Source: Paraburkholderia bryophila
GTDB taxonomy: Bacteria > Pseudomonadota > Gammaproteobacteria > Burkholderiales > Burkholderiaceae
DNA: 64,000 nucleotides
Assembly (NCBI RefSeq): GCF_013409255.1
Contig: NZ_JACCAS010000001.1
Span: 1-64,000, forward strand
Direction of reading: 5' to 3'
Below are positions 46,274 through 54,524 of the stretch, one piece after another. The notes below the pieces were generated by a model, which saw only the letters and a program-made list of their open reading frames with translations, did not search any database and was not told the DNA's origin. Both the position numbers and the translations under genes were made by a program. Position 1 is the first letter of the stretch. Each line of letters opens with the position of its first letter.

Positions 46274-47491
46274 ATGTCGGCATTTCGCTATGAGGCCATC
46301 AACCTGGCGGGCAAGACGTTGAAGGGCGTGCTCGAAGCGGACAGCGCGCGCGCCGGGCGCACCCAGTTGCGCGGTCTGGGACTCACGCCGCTGGTCGTCG
46401 AGCTGGCCACGTCGCGGCTGCAAGGCGAGCGCAGCCGGCGGCTCGGCGCGGGGCGCAAGCTGTCGCAGCGCGAGCAGGCCATCCTCACGCGGCAACTGGC
46501 GAGTCTGTTGATCGCGGGGCTGCCGCTCAACGAAACGCTCTCGGTACTCAGCGAACAGGCCGAACGCGATTACATCCGCGAACTGATGGCGTCGATTCGC
46601 GGCGAAGTCATCGGCGGGCATTCGTTTGCGAATGCACTGGAGCAGCATCCGCGTGATTTTCCGGACATCTATCGCGCGCTGGTCGCGGCGGGTGAACATA
46701 CCGGCAAGCTCGGCATCGTGCTGTCGCGTCTCGCGGACTACATCGAGCAAAGCAATGCGCTCAAGCAGAAGATCCTGCTCGCGTTTACCTATCCGGCCGT
46801 CGTCACGTTCATCGCGTTCGGCATCGTTACGTTCCTGCTGAGCTACGTGGTGCCGCAAGTGGCAAACGTGTTCACCAGCACGAAGCAGGCGCTGCCGTTT
46901 CTGACGGTGGCGATGCTAGCGTTGTCGGACTATGTGCGGCATTGGTGGTGGGCAACGCTTATCGCGGTCGGCGTGCTCGTGTGGATCGTACGCGGTGTGC
47001 TCGCGCGGCCAGGGCCGCGTTTGTCGTTCGACCGGTGGCTGCTCACCGCGCCGCTCGCAGGACGGATCGTGCGCGGCTACAACACGGTGCGTTTCGCCAG
47101 CACGCTGGGCATTCTCACGGCAGCCGGCGTGCCGATTCTGCGAGCGTTGCAGGCGGCAGGCGAAACACTCAGCAATCGCGCGATGCTTGCCAATATCCAG
47201 GATGCGATCGTGCGCGTGCGCGAAGGCACGTCGCTGTCGCGCGCGCTCGGCAATACGAAGACGTTTCCGCCGGTGCTGGTGCATCTGATCCGCTCAGGCG
47301 AAGCGACCGGCGACGTGACCACGATGCTCGACCGCGCGTCCGACGGCGAGTCGCGCGAACTCGAAAGGCGCACGATGTTTCTGACCAGCCTGCTCGAACC
47401 GCTGCTGATTCTGGCAATGGGCGGTGTCGTGCTGGTGATCGTGCTGGCGGTGATGATGCCGATCATCGAGTTGAACAACATGGTGCAGTGA
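46274..47491 (+). CDS. gspF: Type II secretion inner-membrane platform protein GspF
   Basis: 405 residues, normal GspF length. The N-terminal cytoplasmic segment MSAFRYEAINLAGKTLKGVL is typical. Two T2SSF domains follow (about 70-190 and 275-395: LTRQLASLLIAGLPLNETLS and FASTLGILTAAGVPILRALQ). Three membrane helices lie near 170-190, 215-235 and 370-395. It forms the inner-membrane platform that couples the ATPase GspE to pseudopilus assembly. GspE is not encoded in the window. gspH starts 3 bp later. The gene is divergent from the DING gene across a region carrying two island operators. Confidence 0.92.
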   Translation: MSAFRYEAINLAGKTLKGVLEADSARAGRTQLRGLGLTPLVVELATSRLQGERSRRLGAGRKLSQREQAILTRQLASLLIAGLPLNETLSVLSEQAERDYIRELMASIRGEVIGGHSFANALEQHPRDFPDIYRALVAAGEHTGKLGIVLSRLADYIEQSNALKQKILLAFTYPAVVTFIAFGIVTFLLSYVVPQVANVFTSTKQALPFLTVAMLALSDYVRHWWWATLIAVGVLVWIVRGVLARPGPRLSFDRWLLTAPLAGRIVRGYNTVRFASTLGILTAAGVPILRALQAAGETLSNRAMLANIQDAIVRVREGTSLSRALGNTKTFPPVLVHLIRSGEATGDVTTMLDRASDGESRELERRTMFLTSLLEPLLILAMGGVVLVIVLAVMMPIIELNNMVQ

Positions 47492-47494
47492 GCG

Positions 47495-48025
47495 ATGCGA
47501 ATGCGGAACGAAGCTGAGCACGCCGAGCGACCTCTCGCCAAGCGCCTCACGCGCCCGAATCGTCACGCGCAGCGCGGCTTCACGCTGCTCGAAATGATGG
47601 TGGTGCTGTTGATCGTCGGCCTGCTTGTCGCGGTCGTCGCGCTGGCGCCTTCGCGTAACCGCCGCACCGATCTCGCCGAAGAGGCGCAGCGCCTCGCGAG
47701 CCTGCTCGAATCCGCCGGCGACGAAGCGCAGGTCCGCTCGTCGCCGATGGCGTGGCAACCCATCGCCGGCGGCTACAAGTTCTATCGGCGTACCGAAGAC
47801 GGCGCGTGGAAGCCCGTCGCGGACGACCTGTTCAGCCCGCATCGCTGGTCGACCGAGGTGACCGGCGTGACGGTCCGCTACACCGGCAGCAACGAGCCGG
47901 TATCGCGCGTCGTGTTCGGCGACGAAAGCATCGGCGTACCGGTGACGATCACGCTGTCTTCGGAGGGCGTGCGATTACTCGTAGTCGGCACGGGCATCGG
48001 CAACTTCGTCGTGCGACGCCCCTGA
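47495..48025 (+). CDS. gspH: Type II secretion minor pseudopilin GspH
   Basis: 176 residues. Prepilin site RG/FTLLEMMVVLLIVGLLVAVV at about residue 28, with Glu at +5. The globular part (LAEEAQRLASLLESAGDEAQ, then SPMAWQPIAGGYKFYRR) matches GspH. The 27-residue basic leader is longer than usual. It follows gspF by 3 bp and is cotranscribed with it. The major pseudopilin gspG, normally next to gspH, is absent here. Confidence 0.88.
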   Translation: MRMRNEAEHAERPLAKRLTRPNRHAQRGFTLLEMMVVLLIVGLLVAVVALAPSRNRRTDLAEEAQRLASLLESAGDEAQVRSSPMAWQPIAGGYKFYRRTEDGAWKPVADDLFSPHRWSTEVTGVTVRYTGSNEPVSRVVFGDESIGVPVTITLSSEGVRLLVVGTGIGNFVVRRP

Positions 48026-48031
48026 ACTCGC

Positions 48032-48051
48032 CGGGTCCGGATCCGGACCCG
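48032..48051. repeat. 20-bp perfect palindrome after gspH
   Basis: CGGGTCCGGATCCGGACCCG is its own reverse complement and starts 7 bp after the gspH stop. As RNA it would fold with only a minimal loop, so it may act as a terminator-like or protein-binding element. No T run follows. A weak Pho-like pair GATTCAC-CTAA-GTGTCAC lies downstream at 48090-48107, ahead of the STN gene. Confidence 0.6.
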
Positions 48052-48199
48052 CACGCATAGAACGTCGATCCAAACCGCACCCTTATGCGGATTCACCTAA
48101 GTGTCACAGTGATTCCCTACGATGCGATGTTCGCTTGCTTCGGGGCGGCTCTGGGCCGCTGCGCCGAAATCCTGTGCAAAACATTTCCGGCATTGATAG

Positions 48200-48949
48200 A
48201 TGACACGTTCACGGGCGCCGACCGGTGTCCTGGCGTTGACTGCATGTCTGCTGTTGCTGGCGTTCGTCATGCGTTGCGCCAAGGCCCAGGACGCGGGAGA
48301 GGCCAGCCGTCCGACCGGCCGCGCGGCGCGTTTCGAGCTGCCCGCCCAGCCGCTCGCGCAGGCCTTGCAGGCGTTCGCACGGACCACCGAGCTGATCGTG
48401 CTGGCGCCCGCGCCGCTGCTCGACGGTCGTGCGAGCGCGCCGGTCCAGGGCGATTACTTACCGCGCGAAGCACTTGAGAGGGTGCTCGCGGGAACCGGAT
48501 TGAAGGCCGAGTTCACCGGCACGGACGAGGCGATCATCGTCGCGCAGCCCGCTGCGCCCGAAGCGTCGCCCGTCGTGGCGGAGGCGCCGGCGAACCCGGC
48601 GTTGCCGGTCGACGGACTCGGTGACGACGCCGACGCGCAAGCGTACGCCGCGCAGTTGCAGGCGCGGATGACCCAGGTCTTGTGCGCGCTGCCAGCGGCC
48701 ATGCCGGGCGGCTACCGGCTGGCGGCACAGTTGCGTATCGACGATAAGGGGGCAGTGGTGGCGGTGAATATGGTCGCTTCAAGTGGTCAGGCTTCGCGTG
48801 ACGCGGCCGTCGTGCGCGCGCTGCGCTCGCTGAGGCTCGATTCGCCGCCGCCGGGCAGCTTGCCCGAGCCCGTCACGATTCTGCTGCGGCCCACCGGCAA
48901 CGGTGTGCATCTGCATTGCCCGACGACAACAACAGACGGTCGGAACTAG
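48200..48949 (+). CDS. STN-domain signalling protein with TonB-like C-terminus (VreA-like)
   Basis: 249 residues. Signal peptide or N-terminal anchor about 8-30. STN (secretin/TonB N-terminal) domain at about 42-115: FELPAQPLAQALQAFARTTE, LIVLAPAPLLDGRASAPVQG, ALERVLAGTGLKAEF. A linker is followed by a TonB-type C-terminal domain at about 145-235 (LAAQLRIDDKGAVVAVNMVA, SRDAAVVRALRSLRL). There is no beta-barrel, so it cannot be a normal receptor. In P. aeruginosa PUMA3, VreA is likewise a barrel-less STN protein encoded next to vreI and vreR. The sigma factor gene follows after 6 bp. Probable role: periplasmic input to the anti-sigma factor. Confidence 0.82.
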   Translation: MTRSRAPTGVLALTACLLLLAFVMRCAKAQDAGEASRPTGRAARFELPAQPLAQALQAFARTTELIVLAPAPLLDGRASAPVQGDYLPREALERVLAGTGLKAEFTGTDEAIIVAQPAAPEASPVVAEAPANPALPVDGLGDDADAQAYAAQLQARMTQVLCALPAAMPGGYRLAAQLRIDDKGAVVAVNMVASSGQASRDAAVVRALRSLRLDSPPPGSLPEPVTILLRPTGNGVHLHCPTTTTDGRN

Positions 48950-48955
48950 GCGCTT

Positions 48956-49507
48956 ATGCCAGACACGAGCCGCACCCAACTCAAACAGATCCTGGCCACG
49001 CGCTACGCGTACCTCGTCAGGCGGCTGGAGCGCATCACAGGATCGAAAGAAGGGGCGACCGACGCATTGCACGAAACCTGGCTGCGTCTGGACAAGGCAA
49101 ATGTGTCCACCCAGGTCGCCAATGCCGACGCGTATATTCTCGGCATGGCGAGCAACGTCGCGATCGACCAGCATCGCCACGAGCGCCGTCATGCGCATGA
49201 CGACGACGTCGACGTGCTGCTCGGCGTGCCCGACGAGCTGGCCGATCCCGAGCGGATCCTGACGGCGCGCCGCAAGATCGATAGCCTGAAAGACGTGCTG
49301 CGCGGTCTGACGCCCCGGCGCCGGGCCATCCTGCTGGCCGCGCGGGTGGATGGCCAGTTGAATCGCGAAATCGCCGAGCGTTTCGGGATTTCCCTGAGGC
49401 TGGTAGAGAGTGAATTGAGTGCGGCCATGAAGTATTGTCTCCAGCGTATGCAGGAAGCCGGCGACCCGTACACGGATTCACGCAGCAGTGGGCCACGTAA
49501 ATTTTGA
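48956..49507 (+). CDS. ECF sigma factor, FecI/VreI-like
   Basis: 183 residues. Region 2 at about 15-85 (YAYLVRRLERITGSKEGATD, LHETWLRLDKANV, then ADAYILGMASNVAIDQHRHE). Region 4 at about 115-165 (LKDVLRGLTPRRRAILLAAR, then NREIAERFGISLRLVESEL), the helix-turn-helix for -35 recognition. This is the iron-starvation/cell-surface-signalling type of sigma-70. It lies between the STN protein and the FecR protein, the classical CSS trio. Its likely targets are genes of this island; the TGCGGG-N16-CGWC motif is a candidate recognition site. Stop overlaps the fecR-like start. Confidence 0.9.
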   Translation: MPDTSRTQLKQILATRYAYLVRRLERITGSKEGATDALHETWLRLDKANVSTQVANADAYILGMASNVAIDQHRHERRHAHDDDVDVLLGVPDELADPERILTARRKIDSLKDVLRGLTPRRRAILLAARVDGQLNREIAERFGISLRLVESELSAAMKYCLQRMQEAGDPYTDSRSSGPRKF

Positions 49508-50520
49508 ACATCCCGACGATGAGGAAAGCTGATGCCGTTACCGCGGACCACGCCCAGGAAGAAGCCCAGGCGTGGCTCGTGCGCTTGCGCTCGGGCAGCA
49601 TGAGCCGCGCCGAAACGGAGTCCTTCCAGCGCTGGAGCGCCGAGCATCCGCAGACCGCGGCGCTGCTGCGCGATACGTGGAACCTGCTGCGTACGGCAGC
49701 CGCCGAGCTGGCCGACGAAAGCCCGGCCGCCGCCAACGATGAATGGCTAGCCGAAGCGCGCCGCGATAAAACGGTGCGCACGGGGCGTCGCGCGTTCGTC
49801 GGTTTTGCGGTGGCGGCGGGCGCGTCGTGGCTCGCGCTGCGTCCGCCGCTGGAACTGTGGCCGTCGCTCACCGACCTCGCCGCCGACTATCGCACCGGCA
49901 CCGGTGAACAACGTAGCGTGGTGCTGTCGGATCGTGTCGTGGTCGAGATGAATACGCAGACGCGGCTCGACGTGCTGCCGGTCCAGGCCGCCGCGCGAGG
50001 GATCGATCTGCTGGCGGGCGAGGCGGAGATCGACGCGAAGGCGTCGACAGCGCTGGGCGACGCGTTGTTGCGGCAGGTGACCGTCGTTGCCGGGAAAGGG
50101 CGCATGCAGGCCGTCACGGCGCGGTTCAATGTGCGTCGCGGTGGCGGGTCGGTTTGCGTGACCTGTCTGTCGGGTTCGCTCGCGCTCGACCATCCCAGCG
50201 CGCGGCTCACGTTGCGCGCCAACGACCAGGTGATCTACGACGACCGCAAGGTCGAGCCGGTTGCGCGTGTCGATCCGAGCGGCTTCGTGGCGTGGCGACG
50301 TGGTGTGCTGGTGTTTAACGGCGTGCCGCTGGCCGAGGTCGTCGACGAAATCAATCGCTACCGCCCGGGAAAAATTATTCTCAGAAATCCGGCGTTGGGG
50401 CAGAACCGCATGCAGGCGCAATTTCCGATCACGCGGCTCGACGATGTGATCGATCTGCTTGGGCGCTTGTACGGCGCGCGCATCACGCGCTTGCCGGGGA
50501 ATCTGGTTTTGCTGAGCTGA
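49504..50520 (+). CDS. FecR-family anti-sigma/sigma regulator (VreR-like)
   Basis: 338 residues. N-terminal DUF4880 cytoplasmic anti-sigma part (AQAWLVRLRSGSMSRAETES, FQRWSAEHPQTAALLRDTW), one membrane helix at about 100-118 (FVGFAVAAGASWLAL), then the periplasmic FecR domain (YRTGTGEQRSVVLSDRVVVE, RFNVRRGGGSVCVTC). The C-terminal STN-like part is GVLVFNGVPLAEVVDEINRY. It would hold the sigma factor and release it after signal-dependent proteolysis. Start uncertain: TTG at 49504 overlaps the sigma stop, and ATG at 49519 is the alternative; neither has a strong ribosome site. A 211-bp gap follows, holding the listed promoter-like motif. Confidence 0.88.
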   Translation: MNIPTMRKADAVTADHAQEEAQAWLVRLRSGSMSRAETESFQRWSAEHPQTAALLRDTWNLLRTAAAELADESPAAANDEWLAEARRDKTVRTGRRAFVGFAVAAGASWLALRPPLELWPSLTDLAADYRTGTGEQRSVVLSDRVVVEMNTQTRLDVLPVQAAARGIDLLAGEAEIDAKASTALGDALLRQVTVVAGKGRMQAVTARFNVRRGGGSVCVTCLSGSLALDHPSARLTLRANDQVIYDDRKVEPVARVDPSGFVAWRRGVLVFNGVPLAEVVDEINRYRPGKIILRNPALGQNRMQAQFPITRLDDVIDLLGRLYGARITRLPGNLVLLS

Positions 50521-50662
50521 ACCGCGCCGTAAAAGCGGGCCATCGCGCCCGCTTCATGCGCTCCCAATCTATTCATTACTCATAGCCTGCGTCTCCACGC
50601 CACGCGGGCGTGTGCGCGCTCGTGCGCGCGGCCAACCTTCGCCGACGCTTAAAAAGAAAATC

Positions 50663-50688
50663 TGCGGGTTAGCGCGGCTCGCTTCGAC
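50663..50688 (+). promoter_or_regulatory. TGCGGG-N16-CGAC promoter-like motif, site A
   Basis: TGCGGG (50663-50668), a 16-bp spacer starting TTAGC, and CGAC (50685-50688), preceded by an A-rich stretch. It is nearly identical over 27 bp to site B at 56710. On the plus strand it points into the 3' end of an opposite-strand gene, so its target is unclear. Confidence 0.45.
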
Positions 50689-50731
50689 CTAGTTTAAGAA
50701 GGCCGCATTTTTCGGCATCGAGTCGCGGCGC

Positions 50732-51565
50732 TCACGACGCGGCCGCATCGCCGTCGGCGCTCGCGCTCGCACGAGCGGCATCCCAACTGGCATCGAGGGG
50801 ATCGGCAACGTGGCGATAAGGCTCAAGCAGAAACGGACAACGCTCGACGAACGAGGCGGATTTTTGCAAGGCCACGATATGGTTGACCATCCATTGCAGC
50901 AGATCGCTACCCTGTCGAATCTGCTCGGCGCGCCACGCCGGCATCGTGGCGAACAGCGCGGCAAAACGATCCCAACGGGAGTCGCGGTCGCTCGTTGCAG
51001 GGCGGATATAGGTGTTCAGGCAGATGTCGTTGCTGTCGTTCAAGGCGCCGACGAACAGACCCGCTGCCGTCGGCACGCCGACCTGCTGCCAGTTGCCGGC
51101 CAGCGCGAGCGGACGTATCACGCGGGCCAGCACGAACGCGGCGCTGGTTTCCGCTTCGATCTCCGCGAGCGACACCACGCCGTTGCGCTGCATGCAGCGT
51201 GCGACCGCATGCGGGCGGATCGTGCTCGACGCAAAACTACGCAACACCAGGTCCGGCACGCTCAATTGCAACTGGAATTCTCGCAGGCCGTGTTCGGCGC
51301 TCATGGTCGAGAAGTTGACGAACAGGCCCTCGGTTGCGCCGAGTGCACCGACGTAGGGTTCGAGTCCGAGCCGCGCGAGTTTCGGCGCGATCTGGCGCTC
51401 CAGCAGCCGGAGCAGATTGCGTCGGTTGCGGATGCCGGTGAAGTTGTCGAGGCTGGTCGTGACGATGCTGCTGATCTCCCAGCGGCGTTCTTCGGCGAAC
51501 AGGCGCGGGGACCGGTTCAGATCGTATTTGGCTCGGCCATGCGCTACGCGCGGGTCGACAAACAT
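50732..51565 (-). CDS. Hypothetical protein divergent from the transposase-Phd fusion
   Basis: 277 residues from the ATG giving MFVDPRVAHGRAKYDLNRSP; an upstream GTG would add 23 residues. No signal peptide or membrane helix. Features seen: a basic N-terminal region (RNRRNLLRLLERQIAPKLAR), an LGLEPYVGALGATEGLFVNF stretch, and a C-terminal part rich in Trp and Arg (RWDRFAALFATMPAWRAEQI). I do not recognise the family. It lies back to back with the transposase-Phd fusion gene across 222 bp, so the two may form a functional pair. Reading direction was chosen because the opposite frame is rich in Arg/His/Gln and lacks protein-like hydrophobic pattern. Confidence 0.65.
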   Translation of the reverse strand: MFVDPRVAHGRAKYDLNRSPRLFAEERRWEISSIVTTSLDNFTGIRNRRNLLRLLERQIAPKLARLGLEPYVGALGATEGLFVNFSTMSAEHGLREFQLQLSVPDLVLRSFASSTIRPHAVARCMQRNGVVSLAEIEAETSAAFVLARVIRPLALAGNWQQVGVPTAAGLFVGALNDSNDICLNTYIRPATSDRDSRWDRFAALFATMPAWRAEQIRQGSDLLQWMVNHIVALQKSASFVERCPFLLEPYRHVADPLDASWDAARASASADGDAAAS

Positions 51566-51787
51566 GGCGGGTCCTTGTGGATGCCGTCCGGGGAACTGAC
51601 GCGACGCTGCGCCAGCCTGCCCCTTTCTCGTCACATTCGATGGTCCAACGTCGGAAAAAGTTCGTCAAGCGCTTCGACAGGAGCGGCACCGATAGCGTGT
51701 GAGCAACGAAGGCCGTGAGGCTCTTCCCGCACGCGACGCAAACCTGAACGCTGGACGCGGTCTGTCAAAACGATAACGAGGTGGCCT

Positions 51788-53443
51788 TTGATACGCACAG
51801 TCATGGAACGCTTTGTCGAGCATAGCCCGATGGCGGTGATGGCGCGGCTGGTAATGCAATGGGCGCTGCACGGGGAGTCGCTGGACGATCCGCTCGGCAA
51901 CGACGAGCCAGACAACGATGGCGAACCGCTGCGCGAATTGCTGCTTTCCATGACCGTACAGGCGATGACGCAGATCGCCGCGCGCAAGCACCGCACGCGC
52001 GAAACGGTCCCCGAAGCGCTCGAAGAAAGCGGCGCGCGGTTGACCGCGTTGCATGACCGGATGAGCCGCGTGCGCGCGCAATGGGGCCGTTCTCTGGTGC
52101 GCGACAGCGCGGGACTATTGCTGCCGGTCGCGCATCGGCGCACGGAGAAACGGTCGCAATCGCTCGGCGATTTGCGGGTGTGCGTGCTGGATGGTGTTTC
52201 GATGTCGGCCGGAATGCGCTGTATGCCGGGACCGGCAGGCTGCGTCCACGTGATCGCTCCGGCCGATACTCAGCCGGGCGCTGTGGACGGCCCTTACGTG
52301 CTGCCGGTCTATGACCCGGAGCTTGCGCTGATCGTCGATCTGTTGCCCTACGAACGCGGCTTTGTCCACGAGCGGGCGTTTGCCGCGCAACTGGTGGAGT
52401 CGGTTCGGCCGGGTGAGCTGTGGATTCTCGACGGGCATTTCAATCCGGCCGCCATCCTGTCCGGCTGGCCCTGCGACGGCAGTCTGTTCGTCGTGCAGGA
52501 ACACGGCTGTACGCCCGCGTATCGCGCACTCGGCGAGTCGCGCGAAGAGGGCTGCCTCGACGGCGCGCCGGTCTGCGAGCAGCCTATCGGCGTGCCTACG
52601 GAGTGCGGCGCGTCGCCGGTGTTCCGGCGTATCGAATGGCATCGGATCGACGCGCAAGGCGGTACGACGCAACGCGTCGTGATCCTGACGAACGTACCCG
52701 CGACGACACTCGACGCGCCGCAAATCGTCCAGCTTGCCACCCGTGCGTGGCGCGACACACTGCCGTTGCCGCTCGACGCCGTCTGCGACGGCGCCGCGTT
52801 CGGCGCTATCGCGTCGCGGGCGGCGCCGCTTGCGTCGGGCATCGTCGCATTGGCGTTCAACGTGTTCAGCGCGATGATCGGCGTCGTGAAAAATGCGCTC
52901 GATCTCGACGAGCGCGATAGCGAGCGTTTGCCGCAGCACATGGCGAGCGGTATAGAGGCTGCGTACGGCGGCATGATGATCGCGCTGCCGCCCGACAACT
53001 GGCGGCGCTACGACAGGCTCCCGGATGCGGCGCTGCGCGATATCGCCCGGCATCTTGCGGTGCATGTCGACCCGCGCAGCATGCGCAGAAAGCGGCGCGA
53101 TCACAAGGTGTCGGCGAAATCGCAGGCACGTTTGCTCGCGACGACGCTCGAGTATCTGTTGCGCGAAGACGCGGAGCTGGCGGCGGCGGGATTTTCCAGA
53201 CTGCGCACCATCGCGATGGCGACCCGCGACTTCAGCAGCAATCCGTCGCGCGCGCTACGTCATGCCAGCGACGCTCTCGTGATGGTGACGAAATACAACC
53301 GGCCGGTCGCGTTGCTGGTGTCCATCGACGACTGGAACCGGTTGATCGGCCAGGTGCGCGAAACCAATTTCGACCGGCTGTCGATCGACTATGCGTCGTT
53401 GGTACCGATGAGCGGCGAGACGGTCGTCAGCGATCTGCATTGA
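51788..53443 (+). CDS. Domesticated IS4-type transposase fused to a Phd/YefM antitoxin domain (PhdA-like)
   Basis: 551 residues. The first 440 resemble IS4-family transposases: MERFVEHSPMAVMARLVMQW, LRVCVLDGVSMS (first catalytic Asp about 135), GELWILDGHFNPAAIL (second Asp about 215) and EAAYGGMMIALPPDNWRRY. The stretch around 317-340, where the Y-R-E-K motif with the third acid should lie, shows no Glu, so catalysis is probably lost. Residues about 469-525 (TRDFSSNPSRALRHASDALV, then VALLVSIDDWNRL) are a Phd/YefM DNA-binding antitoxin domain. No inverted repeats flank the gene. P. aeruginosa phdA sits beside pdtA/pdtB, matching this context. TTG start with GAGGTGG, or ATG at 51803. Confidence 0.72.
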   Translation: MIRTVMERFVEHSPMAVMARLVMQWALHGESLDDPLGNDEPDNDGEPLRELLLSMTVQAMTQIAARKHRTRETVPEALEESGARLTALHDRMSRVRAQWGRSLVRDSAGLLLPVAHRRTEKRSQSLGDLRVCVLDGVSMSAGMRCMPGPAGCVHVIAPADTQPGAVDGPYVLPVYDPELALIVDLLPYERGFVHERAFAAQLVESVRPGELWILDGHFNPAAILSGWPCDGSLFVVQEHGCTPAYRALGESREEGCLDGAPVCEQPIGVPTECGASPVFRRIEWHRIDAQGGTTQRVVILTNVPATTLDAPQIVQLATRAWRDTLPLPLDAVCDGAAFGAIASRAAPLASGIVALAFNVFSAMIGVVKNALDLDERDSERLPQHMASGIEAAYGGMMIALPPDNWRRYDRLPDAALRDIARHLAVHVDPRSMRRKRRDHKVSAKSQARLLATTLEYLLREDAELAAAGFSRLRTIAMATRDFSSNPSRALRHASDALVMVTKYNRPVALLVSIDDWNRLIGQVRETNFDRLSIDYASLVPMSGETVVSDLH

Positions 53444-53458
53444 ATTGAAACCGGCTAG

Positions 53459-53489
53459 CCGGCTAGCAAGATCAGCCCTGGTTAGCCGG
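53459..53489. terminator. Hairpin between convergent phdA-like and gspK genes
   Basis: CCGGCTA (53459-53465) pairs with TAGCCGG (53483-53489); the right arm overlaps the gspK stop codon. The left arm is part of a short tandem CCGGCTAG repeat. No clear T run. Confidence 0.4.
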
Positions 53490-54480
53490 TGATCCGATGC
53501 ACCCAGATCACCGACGTCCAACTGAAATTGCCAACCCCATAGCGCGCCACCAGCGTATCGATACGACTATTGATCCGGGCGGAATGAATCCGGCAATGAA
53601 CGATGAAATACCCGCTGTTGACGCCGACCATCGCGCCATCGGGCAAGGTTGCGCTGCTTTGGGTCGGGGCCAGCACCTCGGCGATATCGCCGGTACTGAC
53701 GAAGTACGCCGTGTTGCGTCGTTCGACGAGCCGGTGCGCGAGCACGCGCGTTAGCGTCGGGATCGCGGCGACCAGCACCGGCTCCGACGCGGTGTTCGCA
53801 TTGACCGTGGTCAGGTCGGGCAGGATCGTGACGTATGGCGCGAGCGCTGCGCTCGTACTCTCGTCGTAACCGGCCGCGCGCGACAGATCTGACACCGTCA
53901 CGAGTTGCAAGGGCCAGCCGTCCGGACCGTTGGTTTCGCGCAGCGATTTCAGCAGGTAGGCGGAGGTTTGCTTCGCGAGCGCCGGATCGAGCGACAGTTC
54001 ACCGAGCAGGCGGCGATAGGCGAGCAAGCCTTCGGCATTGGTTTGCCAGGGCTGGCCGGGCGCGGCGCGCGACACGAGGTTCATCAGGTTGAAGCGGGCT
54101 TGCGCGTCTTCCACGCTACCCGAGATCGAAGCACGCGATAGCTCGCCATTGAGGGCGGCGGCGCTTGACCCCGGCGCGAGGAAACTGACCAGTTGTACCT
54201 CGCTCACCGGCGCGGACCACGGCTGGCCCACGTAAGCCACATTCGATATCACGGCTTGTGCGCGCAACGTGGCGCGCGCCCATTCGACGGCGGCGCGCTC
54301 GGCCCACATCGTTTCGACCGCGAGGCGCTGGTTCTCCACGTCGCGCAGGGCGACCTGCTGACGCCACAACACGCTGGCCGCGAGCGTGGCCGCCAGCGCG
54401 ACGACGAGCAGCACCATCACGATGGCAATACCGTGTTGCCGCGAGGCGTTCGCGTGGCTGGCTGGTTTTCGAAGGCGCAT
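53482..54480 (-). CDS. gspK: Type II secretion pseudopilin GspK
   Basis: 332 residues. N-terminal prepilin-like segment with QHG/IAIVMVLLVVALAATLAASV at about residue 17. GspK naturally lacks the +5 Glu. The large domain has QRLAVETMWAERAAVEWARA, then EDAQARFNLMNLV (calcium/tip domain), RLLGELSLDPALAKQ, VSDLSRAAGYDESTSAALAP and LTTVNANTASEPVLVAAIPT, the typical helix-hairpin end. It caps the pseudopilus with GspI and GspJ. The start ATG gives MRLRKPASHANA; a longer frame upstream overlaps the next gene in an unlikely manner. Unlike the other gsp genes it is on the minus strand. Confidence 0.88.
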   Translation of the reverse strand: MRLRKPASHANASRQHGIAIVMVLLVVALAATLAASVLWRQQVALRDVENQRLAVETMWAERAAVEWARATLRAQAVISNVAYVGQPWSAPVSEVQLVSFLAPGSSAAALNGELSRASISGSVEDAQARFNLMNLVSRAAPGQPWQTNAEGLLAYRRLLGELSLDPALAKQTSAYLLKSLRETNGPDGWPLQLVTVSDLSRAAGYDESTSAALAPYVTILPDLTTVNANTASEPVLVAAIPTLTRVLAHRLVERRNTAYFVSTGDIAEVLAPTQSSATLPDGAMVGVNSGYFIVHCRIHSARINSRIDTLVARYGVGNFSWTSVIWVHRITG

Positions 54481-54524
54481 AGAGTCGGTCCCGCGCGGAG
54501 CGTGAAGAGGGTTCAAGCGAGGGT

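Noticed and set aside
51631..51670. Sixth copy of the island dyad ahead of the transposase-Phd gene
   Set aside because: ATGGTCC is present but the right arm is missing and the TTCGTCA lies too far away.
50810..51718. 302-codon plus-strand frame opposite the hypothetical gene at 50732-51565
   Set aside because: Arg/His/Gln-rich with no hydrophobic core pattern; the minus-strand reading is more protein-like.
51788..53443. Active insertion sequence
   Set aside because: No terminal inverted repeats or target duplication seen, the third catalytic acid appears lost, and a Phd domain is fused.
53451..53468. Attachment-site-like repeat CCGGCTAG in tandem
   Set aside because: Only two short copies, no integrase and no matching distal copy; better explained as part of a small hairpin.
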